NCBI GenBank assembly: GCA_002835675.1
Contig: PIZR01000004.1
Coordinates: 149,381 to 213,380 of the forward strand
Direction: 5' to 3'
DNA: 64,000 bases
Source of the DNA: Bacillus sp. BA3
Lineage (GTDB): Bacteria > Bacillota > Bacilli > Bacillales > DSM-1321
Shown here: in pieces, positions 10,096 through 20,365 of the stretch
How the letters are laid out: each line of letters begins with the position of its first letter
Numbering within the stretch: position 1 is the stretch's first letter
The notes under the pieces: model-generated
What the model was told of the DNA's origin: nothing
The model's input: the letters and a program-made list of their open reading frames with translations, nothing else
Databases searched by the model: none
Made by a program: the position numbers and the translations under genes

Positions 10096-10178
10096 TTCAT
10101 AGGCATTCACCTACCTCCAACTTTTTCATATACTGTCTTATATGAAATTAACTTATTGTGAAGGTGGGGTGTTGAATC

Positions 10179-10790
10179 GTGAATCAGGATCTCTATTCAT
10201 ATTCCATACAAATGCAGCGTTTCCTTGAAGCCCAGGATAAACGGATCATGAAACTTGAACACGAACTCAAACGCCTGACAGATGAAATTGCCGAGCTAAA
10301 AAATAAACCGCCAATCCATGTGGATAAAATTGAATATAAATTCGATCAGCTAAAGGTCGAATCTTTAGATGGAACATTGAATATTGGTTTAAATCCAACT
10401 GACCTTAACAACATTGATGAATTTGCCGTCAACAACCAAGCCGTCCAACCAGCACCTAACCTATTTCCAGGCAGGGAAATCGTCGTCCAGGAGATTCAAA
10501 ACGATATACTTTCAGACTTGGAAAATATGATCAACGATGCGGAAACCCAGCTGAAAATATCATTGGAACCCTCTTATCATGACTTCATTAAACAAGACGT
10601 CGAGCGCCAGCTTCATCAACGGATCAATATGTATTTTGATAATCTTTCTTACGCGGAACGTGCTCCGCAGCAAAGGGATAATATCAAGGAAAAGATCAGG
10701 GAAAAGGTGAAATCCGATATTCAAACTGCATTATTACAATTCATTACCCATTCACAAGCCGAGACAGGAGGAAATCCAAATGGAGTTTAA
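10179..10790 (+). CDS. gerPC: Spore germination protein GerPC
   Basis: 203 aa, close to the usual GerPC size. The N-terminal third is a predicted coiled coil (RFLEAQDKRIMKLEHELKRLTDEIAELKNK) followed by an HVDKIEYKFDQLKVESLDGTLNIGL block typical of the family. GTG start behind AAGGTGGGG. It is the only long member of the operon, and its end overlaps gerPD by 11 bp, which suggests translational coupling. Confidence 0.9.
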   Translation: MNQDLYSYSIQMQRFLEAQDKRIMKLEHELKRLTDEIAELKNKPPIHVDKIEYKFDQLKVESLDGTLNIGLNPTDLNNIDEFAVNNQAVQPAPNLFPGREIVVQEIQNDILSDLENMINDAETQLKISLEPSYHDFIKQDVERQLHQRINMYFDNLSYAERAPQQRDNIKEKIREKVKSDIQTALLQFITHSQAETGGNPNGV

Positions 10791-10959
10791 TGTAACCAAT
10801 CACCAGCTTTGTGTAGGAGATATTAAAATTACCGGTGTAGCAAGCTCTGCCTTATTTCTCATAGGGGATGTACAAACGGTCCAACTATCCTCAGCATTCG
10901 ATACCCCGCCAGAATCCCTTATCATCGGGCCATTCGTACCTCTTTCTCCAGAAGGATAA
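10780..10959 (+). CDS. gerPD: Spore germination protein GerPD
   Basis: 59-aa protein (MEFNVTNHQLCVGDIKITGVASSALFLIGDVQ...). The start is an ATG behind ACAGGAGGAAAT inside the end of gerPC. Size, position and the VGDIKITGVASSALFLIGD motif match GerPD. Confidence 0.9.
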   Translation: MEFNVTNHQLCVGDIKITGVASSALFLIGDVQTVQLSSAFDTPPESLIIGPFVPLSPEG

Positions 10960-10964
10960 ATATC

Positions 10965-11372
10965 ATGTTTTCAAGAATATCAAAAGTAAAATCTTTATTA
11001 TCCGACACGGTATCATTCAGCTCCACCCTGCAAATCGGGGATACTTCATTTATAGATGGAAATGCCCTGGCTATAGCGGTTCAGAAGAAAAGTGAAACTT
11101 TCCATTCAGTCGATATTCATTTCGAAAACTATGACATTTTTAAGAAACCACTTTATATCCCGAGATTGAATGAACCCGTGATATCAAGTTTTTCAAATCC
11201 GAATCCCTTCATACGGGTCGGCAATATCAATATTATCGGGATATCTTCCTCATCTGTGGTTGGTGTGGGGAACGTAGGCCATGCACGTATGGAATCAAGA
11301 GTGAAACATATTCGGGAGGTTCCTAAAAAACCCGAAGAGACGCCAATCGAGGATTCAACCAACAACATTTAA
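10965..11372 (+). CDS. gerPE: Spore germination protein GerPE
   Basis: 135 aa, beginning five bases after gerPD. The N-terminal MFSRISKVKSLLSDTVSFSSTLQIGDT and the central FENYDIFKKPLYIPRL segments fit GerPE. A somewhat longer, proline- and glutamate-rich C-terminal tail is present compared with the ~124 aa B. subtilis protein. Part of the gerP operon. Confidence 0.88.
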   Translation: MFSRISKVKSLLSDTVSFSSTLQIGDTSFIDGNALAIAVQKKSETFHSVDIHFENYDIFKKPLYIPRLNEPVISSFSNPNPFIRVGNINIIGISSSSVVGVGNVGHARMESRVKHIREVPKKPEETPIEDSTNNI

Positions 11373-11393
11373 ACTTTTAAAGGAGGGGTTCAT

Positions 11394-11612
11394 ATGCCCG
11401 CCATTATCGGCCCAGTTCAAGTATTTAATGTCGCTCAAGGAAACCTGTTATTCGGTGATTGCGCCGTCATTTCCCCTAAGTCTTCCTCCAAATCCGTTAG
11501 CGGATCCGGCTCAGGGAACACGGCTGCAATCGTTTTTACGGCCAATGGCCTGAACGGTAGCAATGTCCTTGATGTCAATGGGGTCGACCAGCCCATTACA
11601 GGGAATAATTAG
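11394..11612 (+). CDS. gerPF: Spore germination protein GerPF
   Basis: 72 aa of the same family as GerPA (MPAIIGPVQVFNV..., ending NGVDQPITGNN). AAAGGAGGGG precedes the ATG. Last gene of the operon, directly before a terminator. Confidence 0.92.
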   Translation: MPAIIGPVQVFNVAQGNLLFGDCAVISPKSSSKSVSGSGSGNTAAIVFTANGLNGSNVLDVNGVDQPITGNN

Positions 11613-11618
11613 TTATAG

Positions 11619-11649
11619 AAAAAGCCTCCCATTTCCAGGGAGGCTTTTA
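11619..11649. terminator. Bidirectional terminator gerPF/trpB
   Basis: AAAAGCCTCCC...GGGAGGCTTTT hairpin between convergent genes, with T-runs on both strands. Confidence 0.88.
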
Positions 11650-11657
11650 AGTTCGGC

Positions 11658-12821
11658 CTATTTTTCTAACATGTTGAATACTTGCTCGACATCTTTGTCT
11701 CCCCTGCCTGATAAATTAACGATCAGTATATCATCTCCTGTTAACTCTTTTGCGAGCTTCATGGCGTGAGCTAGAGCATGTGAGCTTTCGAGAGCAGGAA
11801 TGATTCCCTCTGTTTTGGATAATACCTGAAAAGCCTCAAGGGCTTCTTCCCCTTTTACCGTCACATACTCCGCTCGTCCGCTTTCTTTCAAAAAACTATG
11901 CTCGGGCCCCACGCTCGGGTAATCCAAACCGGCAGCTATGGAGAATGTCGGTTTTGGCTCTCCTTGTTCGTCCACTAACGTCAAACTTTTGAATCCGTGC
12001 AATACTGCCGGGACACCTTGCGAAATACTTGGGGCTTCAATTGGCTCTACACCAATTAAACGGACGTTGTCTTCATCAATATAATGAGCAAAAGCACCGA
12101 TCGCATTACTTCCCCCTCCTGCACAAGCAATGATGGCAGTTGGCAGTTTTCCTTCCTTTTCAAGGATTTGGCGTTTTGATTCTTCACTTATGATTGATTG
12201 GAAATGTTTAACGATCGTTGGATATGGGTGTGGTCCCACTGCTGAACCAAGCAAGTAAAAAGTATTTTCATAGTTTTGCACCAAATCATTCAATGCCTCA
12301 TCAACGGCATCCTTCAATCGACCCTGTCCCTTTTCGACCGCTACAACTTTTGCCCCCAACAATTCCATCCGAAAGACATTCAATGCCTGCCTCTCCGTAT
12401 CCAGCTTACCCATATAAATCACACATTCCATGCCAAACATCGCACATGCAGTCGCAGTCGCCACACCATGCTGCCCAGCGCCAGTTTCTGCGATGACTCG
12501 TTTAGAACCCATCCGTTTAGCGAGCAGGATTTGGCCGATCGCATTATTAATTTTGTGAGCACCTGTATGGTTCAGATCTTCACGCTTCAAGTATATTTTT
12601 GCCCCGCCAACCTTTTTCGTTAAATTCTTTGCAAGTGTTAACGGGTTTTCGCGTCCTACATATTCTTTCAGATAATATTTAAACTCCTCAATGAATTCGG
12701 GGTCATCCTTATATTTCAGGAATTCCGTTTCTAAAATATCCATTACTTCCTGAAGTTCACCCGGTACAAAGCTTCCGCCGAACTCACCAAAGTATCCCTT
12801 GCTCTTAATCTCACTCGTCAT
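11658..12821 (-). CDS. trpB: Tryptophan synthase beta chain, stand-alone gene
   Basis: 387-aa PLP enzyme that joins indole and serine to give tryptophan. Family signatures seen: [13 protein letters not shown] at the N-terminus, the PLP-lysine motif [19 protein letters not shown] near residues 75-93, GAGQHGVA, and the phosphate-binding [11 protein letters not shown]. No trpA or other trp genes flank it, so it lies outside a trp operon. I start at MTSEIK; the frame extends 37 codons upstream without family similarity. GAG repeats overlap the ribosome site. Whether a second trpB exists elsewhere cannot be seen. Confidence 0.9.
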   Translation of the reverse strand: MTSEIKSKGYFGEFGGSFVPGELQEVMDILETEFLKYKDDPEFIEEFKYYLKEYVGRENPLTLAKNLTKKVGGAKIYLKREDLNHTGAHKINNAIGQILLAKRMGSKRVIAETGAGQHGVATATACAMFGMECVIYMGKLDTERQALNVFRMELLGAKVVAVEKGQGRLKDAVDEALNDLVQNYENTFYLLGSAVGPHPYPTIVKHFQSIISEESKRQILEKEGKLPTAIIACAGGGSNAIGAFAHYIDEDNVRLIGVEPIEAPSISQGVPAVLHGFKSLTLVDEQGEPKPTFSIAAGLDYPSVGPEHSFLKESGRAEYVTVKGEEALEAFQVLSKTEGIIPALESSHALAHAMKLAKELTGDDILIVNLSGRGDKDVEQVFNMLEK

Positions 12822-12835
12822 ACTCTTCTCTACTC
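12802..12835 (-). promoter_or_regulatory. Possible TRAP-binding GAG repeats over the trpB start
   Basis: Minus strand reads GAG-UA-GAG-AA-GAG directly before the AUG (12835-12823), then GAG triplets at 12816-12814, 12812-12810 and 12804-12802 inside the coding start. Three repeats have the ideal 2-nt spacer, but the later spacers (6, 1 and 5 nt) are irregular. Inference only. Confidence 0.4.
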
Positions 12836-12860
12836 CTTTAAAAAGGTATTTTTCTCCACT

Positions 12861-12890
12861 AGTATATAGTAAGCATTTATACCTTTTCAA
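12861..12890 (-). promoter_or_regulatory. Sigma-A-type promoter of trpB
   Basis: TTGAAA (12890-12885), an 18-bp spacer, then TATACT (12866-12861) on the minus strand, about 40 bp upstream of the start codon. Confidence 0.55.
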
Positions 12891-12910
12891 ACTATTCTGT
12901 TTATTTATCC

Positions 12911-12945
12911 AAAAAGAAGCGTCCCACATCAATGGGACACTCCTT
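12911..12945 (-). terminator. Terminator of the addBA operon
   Basis: Minus-strand AGTGTCCCA...TGGGACGCT hairpin followed by TCTTTTT, just after the addA stop. Confidence 0.8.
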
Positions 12946-12950
12946 CTCTC

Positions 12951-15900
12951 TTATACTTCCAATAAATGCGAGCCGTCAAAGAAAAACAAGTAACGGCCGG
13001 TTACCTTCTTATTCATTATCCCTTCAACAGCCCGCGTATAAAGCTGAAGCTGCATCCGGTATCGATCGGCAAGAATCTCTTTAGCCCCTTCATACCCACT
13101 GGCAAAACGGCCGGTGATTGTATCCGTTTTATAATCGAGAAGCACAAGACCTTGTTCATCCTCAAAGATACAATCAATTACACCTTGGATTAGGATCTCT
13201 TCATCTCCAGCTGCCCAATCGCTGTAAGCTTCCTTTGCAGGCAGCGACATCGTAAATGGCACTTCACGGCGAAGGTTCACGGCCTCTAGCATTCTTTGCC
13301 CGATTTCACTGTCAAAGAAATCGACGATCGTCTCAGGGTCCACAGCTTCTTTCTGTTCCTCCGTCAACAGCTCACGTTGAATCAAATCAACCATCAGTTC
13401 CTGAATCGACTGAATGGTAACCTCTTTTGATAAATCAATATGCTGCATGACTAAATGTGTAATCGTACCCCTTTCAGCAGGAGTCAGTGACTTTTCTTGC
13501 ATGAAAGTCGGCCGCTTCGTGATAGGCCGCTTAAATTTACGCAACAGCTCTGTGGAGCTTTGCTCGTCCTTGAGTTCATATTGACGTTTTAATTCAGAAA
13601 CGGATTGCTTGGAACGATACACCGTTGCCTCATGCTCGGGGTACTCCCACTCGAGCTGTTCCTTGATATCATCATAAAACTCAGAAACGATATCAACCTT
13701 CTCCGATTTCTGGACATGTTCAAGCATTCGCTCTTGAACCAGTGCCTCTTCCTCATCCAGAACAGCAAGCTCTTCACTTGGAATGACGGAAATGGACCAA
13801 TTCGATGGGTGCGACTCCATTTCCAAGCCAAGACCTGCAGCCCCAAGAGAATCCCGGTGCCGGACAAGGGATGGACCAATCCAATCAAGATAACTTTTTG
13901 CACCTGCCCGTACATAGTCCTTCAATAGCCAATCTCCATGTGCCGCATTACTTTCCCAGTTTTGCTGCATCTTTTCTGCATCATTGATACTGGCAATCAA
14001 ATAAAGCTTTTCCTTAGCCCTCGTTAGAGCCACGTAGAGGACACGCATCTCCTCGGCAATTAATTCAAGCTGCTTTTTTTTCTTAAAAGCCAATTGAGGG
14101 AGGGATGGATAAGTTATCCGTAATTCGGAATTCACATACTTTGCCGCAAAGCCATAATCCTTATCAAGTAAATAGGGCTTGCGTAAATCCATCATATTGA
14201 ATTGCTTGGAAAGACCGGCAATGAACACGATCGGGAACTCAAGCCCCTTTGACGAGTGAATCGTCATCAGCCGGACTACATCTTCCTGTTCCCCTAAAGC
14301 ACGAGCTGCCCCTAAATCATCTCCACGTTCTTGCATCCTTTCTATGAAACGCAAGAAACGGAACAGACCGCGGAAAGAACTTGCTTCATATTGCCTTGCC
14401 CTGTCATACAGCGCTCTTAAATTGGCCTGACGCTGTTTTCCGCCCGGCATCCCACCTGCAAAATCATAAAACTGCGTTTCGCGGTATAGCAGCCAGATCA
14501 AGTCTGATAATGCCTCCTGCCTGGCAAGCTTTCTCCACGTCACTAGTTTTTTATAAAAAGCAGTGGCCTTTTCATAAAGCCCCGGATGTTCTTCCGGGTC
14601 ACTCTTTCTGTAAAAATCAGCTAGCGCTTCATAGTAGCTCCCTGTATGGAATAAACGCACCTGTGACATCTCTTCTTCATCCAATCCGACGATGGGTGAA
14701 CGGAGAACGGATGCCAATGGGATATCCTGTTGCGGATTATCAATCACCTTCAATAGGGAAATCATGATGGCCACTTCGGTCGCTTCAAAATACCCTGTCG
14801 ATAAATTGGCATAGACTGGAATTCCTTGTTTTTTAAATTCCTCCATGATTTGCGGTGCCCATGGCATCGAACGAAGAAGAATGACCATGTCCCGATAAGT
14901 GGCAGATCGGTACTTTTTGGTTTTCGTATCATATATCCGATGCTTTTCGCTTATAGCCTTTTTAATGAGCTTTGCCATCTGCCTTGCTTCGAGCTGCGCT
15001 TTTTCAAGCTCCTCGGCCTCAAACCCGCCTTCCGATCCTTCCATTTCAGAATGAGCTTCCGGATCGGCTGTTCCGTCAATTAAATGGAGTTCGATCGGGT
15101 TTGGATCGTCTTCGGGATATGGGGCGCCTTTTTTCAATTGGGCATCTTCATCATAATCAATCTCACCGACAGTAATGCCCATCAACTGTTGAAACAAGAA
15201 ATTGGTCCCATCGAGAACTTCCTTTCGGCTCCGGAAATTGCGGTTTAAATCAATTTTCAGACCGGAATCAACACCATCATGGGTAAAACGTGTGTATTTT
15301 CCAAGGAAGAGATTCGGTTCCGCAAGCCTGAACCGGTAAATGGACTGCTTGACATCGCCTACCATGAAAAGATTCCCATCATATTCGCCGTCGGCCGTCA
15401 CAAGTTTTAAAATGGATTCCTGAACCAGGTTAGTATCCTGATATTCATCCACTAGTACCTCTTTGAACTGGTTCCTGTATTCAATGGCTGCCGCTGAGGG
15501 TTTTCGTTCACCATCCACCGTTTCCCCTGTCAAAATTTGTAGACAATAATGTTCCAAATCGGCGAAATCCACCAAGTTCTTTTCTGCTTTTGCAGCAAAG
15601 AACCTTTCATCAAACCGTTTAACAAGCATTACAAGTGTATCGACATATCCCTTGAGCTCCCTTATATCCCTCAAGTAGCTTTCCGGTTTACGGGAAAATA
15701 ACTCTTCCTGTAACGATTTGATGATCTTCTTCGCCTTATCCCGATACTTGGTAGCCTCATCCGTAATTTCTTTGATAAACTCCGCACCAGAAAGGCGTTT
15801 CGCCGTCCCAAACTTCATATTTTGGATTTCTTCATAAAGAGCATTCCAGGATTGGTCCTTCACTTCCAAAAGTTTAGCAACCACGGCAAGATCGGCTAAA

Positions 15901-16685
15901 TAGTTTTCAGCCCTTGGTGCCGGTCCCCCAGGGATTTTTGTCAACGCAAGCGAGCGTTCCAATAAATCTCTGGAGGTGTCCAATTGTAAACCAATATCGA
16001 ACTTCAATGAATCGATAAACGAAAGATCATCAATCCCATCATCATCTGCCAGCTTATACATACTGGCGGCACCATCAAGCCATCGGTCCGGGTCTGGATT
16101 CGATTGCGAAAAATCATGCAGCGATCGAACGATATTCTGAAGTGCATCATCGTTTCGATCGCTAGTGAAAGCATCAACCAAATTAAAGAACTCTTCATTA
16201 TCACTTTGGCCATACTGCTCCTCGAAAAGCTCTTCCATCACTTCATCACGAAGCAGCTGGATTTCCGTAGAATCTGCAATCCGGAAGCCCGGGTCGATAT
16301 CCGTCAGATAATAATACTTCCTGATCACCTCTAAACAAAAAGAATGAAGTGTGGAAATCGAAGCACGATTAATCAAGCTCAACTGCTTACGCAAATGCTG
16401 TGAATGCGGATTATCATTGATCGCTTTTTCTAATGCCTCACTTATCCGATGACGCATTTCGGCAGCCGAGGCATTTGTGAATGTAACGACGAGCAGTTCA
16501 TCAACATCGATTGGTTCTTCTTCTGAAATGACTTTTTGAATGATCCGGTTGACCAGCACCGCTGTTTTCCCTGAGCCTGCTGCGGCCGCAACCAGAATGT
16601 CCTGATCTTTAGCCCATATCGCCTTCCATTGATCTTCCGTCCAAGTCACGTCTCCTGGCAGAGCAGGAATTTTCGTTTTACTCAT
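12951..16685 (-). CDS. addA: ATP-dependent helicase/nuclease subunit A
   Basis: 1244-aa UvrD-type 3'-5' helicase and nuclease subunit of the AddAB double-strand-break repair enzyme (RecBCD counterpart). Walker A AAGSGKT at residues 35-41; helicase motifs VDEYQDTN, GDVKQSIYRFR, NFRSR and MTIHSSKGLEFP are present; the C-terminal nuclease carries LLDYKTDT with D1184 and K1186. The start ATG overlaps the addB stop by 8 bp (ATGAGTAA), so translation is coupled. In B. subtilis sbcDC follows addA; here trpB does. Confidence 0.96.
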   Translation of the reverse strand: MSKTKIPALPGDVTWTEDQWKAIWAKDQDILVAAAAGSGKTAVLVNRIIQKVISEEEPIDVDELLVVTFTNASAAEMRHRISEALEKAINDNPHSQHLRKQLSLINRASISTLHSFCLEVIRKYYYLTDIDPGFRIADSTEIQLLRDEVMEELFEEQYGQSDNEEFFNLVDAFTSDRNDDALQNIVRSLHDFSQSNPDPDRWLDGAASMYKLADDDGIDDLSFIDSLKFDIGLQLDTSRDLLERSLALTKIPGGPAPRAENYLADLAVVAKLLEVKDQSWNALYEEIQNMKFGTAKRLSGAEFIKEITDEATKYRDKAKKIIKSLQEELFSRKPESYLRDIRELKGYVDTLVMLVKRFDERFFAAKAEKNLVDFADLEHYCLQILTGETVDGERKPSAAAIEYRNQFKEVLVDEYQDTNLVQESILKLVTADGEYDGNLFMVGDVKQSIYRFRLAEPNLFLGKYTRFTHDGVDSGLKIDLNRNFRSRKEVLDGTNFLFQQLMGITVGEIDYDEDAQLKKGAPYPEDDPNPIELHLIDGTADPEAHSEMEGSEGGFEAEELEKAQLEARQMAKLIKKAISEKHRIYDTKTKKYRSATYRDMVILLRSMPWAPQIMEEFKKQGIPVYANLSTGYFEATEVAIMISLLKVIDNPQQDIPLASVLRSPIVGLDEEEMSQVRLFHTGSYYEALADFYRKSDPEEHPGLYEKATAFYKKLVTWRKLARQEALSDLIWLLYRETQFYDFAGGMPGGKQRQANLRALYDRARQYEASSFRGLFRFLRFIERMQERGDDLGAARALGEQEDVVRLMTIHSSKGLEFPIVFIAGLSKQFNMMDLRKPYLLDKDYGFAAKYVNSELRITYPSLPQLAFKKKKQLELIAEEMRVLYVALTRAKEKLYLIASINDAEKMQQNWESNAAHGDWLLKDYVRAGAKSYLDWIGPSLVRHRDSLGAAGLGLEMESHPSNWSISVIPSEELAVLDEEEALVQERMLEHVQKSEKVDIVSEFYDDIKEQLEWEYPEHEATVYRSKQSVSELKRQYELKDEQSSTELLRKFKRPITKRPTFMQEKSLTPAERGTITHLVMQHIDLSKEVTIQSIQELMVDLIQRELLTEEQKEAVDPETIVDFFDSEIGQRMLEAVNLRREVPFTMSLPAKEAYSDWAAGDEEILIQGVIDCIFEDEQGLVLLDYKTDTITGRFASGYEGAKEILADRYRMQLQLYTRAVEGIMNKKVTGRYLFFFDGSHLLEV

Positions 16686-19600
16686 CGCTCTCCCCCTCCC
16701 CCCTTAATAGCTCAAGAACGTCATTTTGTTTTTTCTGTGCCAAATTCCTGAATTGGTTCTCCTCCAGTGACTGGTCGAATTGGCATACAGATTTAAAGGA
16801 ACAGAAGGTACACGGCGTTTTTTCCTTTAATTTGTATGGTGTTATATCCACATCACCATCGACAATTCGATCACCAGCCTCCTGATAAATACGGCGCACA
16901 TGATGATTAAGGAGCGAAAACTCTTCCCTGCTGGCAACTTTGGAAGCCGCAAGGAGCGATCCGTCCTTTTTAAATCCAGCTGGAATGATATCCGACTTAC
17001 CAGGATTTTCAATATCAAGTGAGGTATCCATCATTTGAATGACATTTGAATGATCCAGTACAAGTCCATTCATTTTAAAACTTTTATAGATTTCTTCTTC
17101 AATTTTATCCAAGCTGAGCATTCCCTTTGATTTGACAACGGGATTATGCACATGAAAATATAAAACCCCGGCAGGGATCGCTTCTTTTCCAATAAGCGAC
17201 TTGGAATGGGTGACGACGATATCAAGGTATGTCAACATCTGCAGCGCGAGTCCATAATATACTTCACTCATGTTCAGTTCCTTTTCACTCGACTTATAAT
17301 CGAGCACACGCAAATAGACACCCTCATCTTCTTCCGCTTTATCCACGCGGTCTATTCGCCCGACCAATTCCATCTTCGTACCGTTTTTCAATGTGAAAGA
17401 TAGTGGCGGCAGCTCGCCATTTTTTCCGAATCCGAGTTCTAATCCGATTGGAGCAAAACCGCTCACCTTTGCATGTTCACTTAATACGATCGAGGCCCGT
17501 CCAATCACGTGTTCCAGTTTCCTGCGTAAATAGTGATGGCGGTTCGTACTTAACAAGATTTGATTTTGGAGTTTAGGAGCAAGTCTCTCCACGGCAATTC
17601 TGGCCAGCTCCAAGCATTGTTCCGAAGTCAATGTAGACCAAGGTATATCATGTTCCTTCAAGTAATCGGAAATCATTTTCAACGCTCCATGGAACATCTC
17701 GCCTATATCCGGTGCATCCAAACGGAAAATTTGCCGTTCCCTCAATTTCAAGCCATGAGCGGCATAATGGGAAAACGGGCAGCTATTGAACATTTCCATC
17801 CTGGATACACTCGTAAGAATGCTCTCACCGTATAATTGCTTACTTGTTTCCTCAGATAATTTCTTTGTCCTATTTTGATAAAAAAGGCTCGATAAAACCT
17901 TAGTTGCTGAAGGACCGGCCCTTTCATCATCAATAATGGCATTATACACATCCCACCATAGTGAATGGATTGGATAGTTTCTTTTTTTCAGCTGCAATTG
18001 GGCAGCCAGGTACGATAGTGCCACATCATGATTCGCAGCATATTTCACCTGTTCCTCAGCAGGCAGATCGGATGGATCGTTCATATAATACACTTCGGAA
18101 ACGTTAGGCAATACGTCCCTTACCCGTTTTAAATAGGATGAGGGTAAAAGTGCCTTTCCTTCCTCATCGGCAAGCGGATATGATAAATAAAGTGCCTCAG
18201 CAGGCGTAGTGAATGCTTTGTACGCTGTGAACTCCTCATCCAGCAGGCGCACTTTTGAACTTGGGGCAACATCAAGTCCGCCAGCCAGCAGCACATCACG
18301 ATCACTATCTGAAAAAATTCCGTCAGATACAGCTTTTCCTGGCAAAACCCCTTCGTTCAGGCCGATAACAAAAGCTGTCTTCACATCATCCAGGCGGGAT
18401 AAATCTAGATTAGCGACCAATACTTGGTCAATTGCCGGCGGTACCAAAGAAAATTCAAGAGATTCCAGACCAGCTTCAATAATTACTGCAAACTGTTTCA
18501 TGGAGAGCTCTTCCCCGCTCAGCAGTTCAACGAATTGGTCCAATAGGTCGACAACCGCATTCCAAGTTTGCTCATGCTCTCTTGCCGATACCAAATCACC
18601 TGCTTCTTCTGCCTCTAGTTTTAGCTTTTCCAATTTTTCCGGCACATGCAATTCTTCAAGATATAGATAAAGGGCTTCACACAATTCCCTGCCATTAGCA
18701 GCCTTTTTAACACGTTTTGAGAGCTTCAAGATGGGCTCGGTAAATAATTGCTTCATCTCATTCAACTCTTGCTCAAGCTTCATTTCCTTATCCGTTTGGT
18801 TCCGGTCCTCGAGTTCCAGGCCGCGGAAGCGCCTGTAGGTCCAACGTTCTTTGGACGTCCACCTGCTTCCTTTAATGCCGCGGGCCAGCACATAGTTCTC
18901 CAGCTTATCTACCTGTTCGCGCATCCTATCATGATTTTTTTGCAGCGGAAATAGAAGCTCCGTCTTGATTGCACGAAATACCGGCTCATAACGCCAATAG
19001 CCATTGATGATCTCCAAAGTGGAACGAATCAGTTCAATCAGAGGATGATTCAGCATCGTCCGTTTGGAATCGACGAACAAGGGTATTTGATAATCCCGAA
19101 AAACGGTTTGTAAAATATCTGCGTATGCTTCCCCATTACGGACTAAAATCGCAATATCACGGAAACGGTGCTGTTTCTGTCTGACCAGCGACAAGATGTC
19201 CCGGGCAACTCCTTCAATCTCAGCTCTGCGGTTAACTGCCTGGGCGATCGTTACATCAGGTGACTGCTCAAACGTTTGTGCAGGACGAATGGCAAAATGA
19301 GTTTCCAGGTGATTCAGCCCTGGACTCTTTCCAAACCTTTCCGTCCCTTTTAAGATTCGATCTTCTGAAATCGGTATGCCATTCCTCAATCCAGCCTGAT
19401 AAAGGTGATGATAAAGATTACCCGTTTGCCTGAACAGCTGCAAATCATCCGGGGCATATTGCCTGTAGGGCTGATCTAACGTCAGTGAGATCGTTACACT
19501 CCTGCACAGCTTCATCATTTCTTCCACAATCAATAATTCCTGTGGAGTCAAGCTATAAAAACCATCGATGTATATATCCGCATTCCTTATATATGAAGAC

Positions 19601-20175
19601 TCTGGCATTTTCTCGATCAGCAAGGTGAAATAGTCTTCGGAATCTAAATATTTGTTGACCATTTCATCCTCAAAAGCCTGATAGACCAATTCAAGATCAT
19701 GCAGTTTATCCTGAATGCCGCTGCCGGCCTGTGAGGTTTCTTGCAAATAGTTTTGAATGTCATCAGGTTGGATGCAATACTGCTTGAACTCGGCCAGCAT
19801 TAGCTCCATCTGTGCAATGAACCCCTGCTTATCAGCAGATCGACGAAACATCTTTAACTCTTCCTTTTTATCTTCCATGATCTTCCGTATCAACATATTG
19901 ACGCCGACACTGTCCAAATGCAGCCGGCTCATCCCCCCGGTTTCCTGAAGGACGCGCCATGCAAGCCTGCTAAAACTGAAAACCTGTGTCCGGATCATTC
20001 CGGCAAGGCCTGGTGTTTTAATTAATTTATATTCAGATAGAAACGTCATCTGATCAGGAACGAGGTAGATAATTGGATTTCCTTCGGGATCTTCTGCCAA
20101 TTTGGAGCGGATTTCGTCCAATATATTCGAAGTTTTCCCTGCACCCGATCTTCCCAGTAAAAAACGGAGTGACAT
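16678..20175 (-). CDS. addB: ATP-dependent helicase/deoxyribonuclease subunit B
   Basis: 1165-aa partner of AddA with an inactivated helicase fold and a RecB-type nuclease. Walker A-like GRSGAGKT at 8-15. The nuclease motif LDYKSS contains D959 and K961. The iron-sulphur ligands are visible as C799 (in NSCPFSHYA) and C1122, C1125 and C1131 (CTFCSFKSVC), matching the known AddB cluster. First gene of the addBA operon, on the minus strand. Confidence 0.96.
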   Translation of the reverse strand: MSLRFLLGRSGAGKTSNILDEIRSKLAEDPEGNPIIYLVPDQMTFLSEYKLIKTPGLAGMIRTQVFSFSRLAWRVLQETGGMSRLHLDSVGVNMLIRKIMEDKKEELKMFRRSADKQGFIAQMELMLAEFKQYCIQPDDIQNYLQETSQAGSGIQDKLHDLELVYQAFEDEMVNKYLDSEDYFTLLIEKMPESSYIRNADIYIDGFYSLTPQELLIVEEMMKLCRSVTISLTLDQPYRQYAPDDLQLFRQTGNLYHHLYQAGLRNGIPISEDRILKGTERFGKSPGLNHLETHFAIRPAQTFEQSPDVTIAQAVNRRAEIEGVARDILSLVRQKQHRFRDIAILVRNGEAYADILQTVFRDYQIPLFVDSKRTMLNHPLIELIRSTLEIINGYWRYEPVFRAIKTELLFPLQKNHDRMREQVDKLENYVLARGIKGSRWTSKERWTYRRFRGLELEDRNQTDKEMKLEQELNEMKQLFTEPILKLSKRVKKAANGRELCEALYLYLEELHVPEKLEKLKLEAEEAGDLVSAREHEQTWNAVVDLLDQFVELLSGEELSMKQFAVIIEAGLESLEFSLVPPAIDQVLVANLDLSRLDDVKTAFVIGLNEGVLPGKAVSDGIFSDSDRDVLLAGGLDVAPSSKVRLLDEEFTAYKAFTTPAEALYLSYPLADEEGKALLPSSYLKRVRDVLPNVSEVYYMNDPSDLPAEEQVKYAANHDVALSYLAAQLQLKKRNYPIHSLWWDVYNAIIDDERAGPSATKVLSSLFYQNRTKKLSEETSKQLYGESILTSVSRMEMFNSCPFSHYAAHGLKLRERQIFRLDAPDIGEMFHGALKMISDYLKEHDIPWSTLTSEQCLELARIAVERLAPKLQNQILLSTNRHHYLRRKLEHVIGRASIVLSEHAKVSGFAPIGLELGFGKNGELPPLSFTLKNGTKMELVGRIDRVDKAEEDEGVYLRVLDYKSSEKELNMSEVYYGLALQMLTYLDIVVTHSKSLIGKEAIPAGVLYFHVHNPVVKSKGMLSLDKIEEEIYKSFKMNGLVLDHSNVIQMMDTSLDIENPGKSDIIPAGFKKDGSLLAASKVASREEFSLLNHHVRRIYQEAGDRIVDGDVDITPYKLKEKTPCTFCSFKSVCQFDQSLEENQFRNLAQKKQNDVLELLRGEGESDE

Positions 20176-20332
20176 CTCTTTTTCCCCCTTACAACATAAT
20201 ATCTAGACCCATCATACCAGAAATACTTTCGTCTTTATGACTAGGTTTCTGTTTCCAATTAGATTTACTTTCTATTATTTTACCGTTTCCCTTTAAAAAA
20301 CACCAATCGTACGTTCGCGTTTTCCCCCAAAA

Positions 20333-20361
20333 GAAAAAGCCCACATAATTTTGGGGCTTCC
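20333..20361 (-). terminator. Terminator of the signal peptidase gene
   Basis: Minus-strand AAGCCCC...GGGCTTTTTC hairpin at the gene end. Confidence 0.65.
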
Positions 20362-20365
20362 ACAA

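Noticed and set aside
18209-18670. 153-aa plus-strand open frame inside addB
   Set aside because: Serine-rich antisense shadow of a clearly coding addB.
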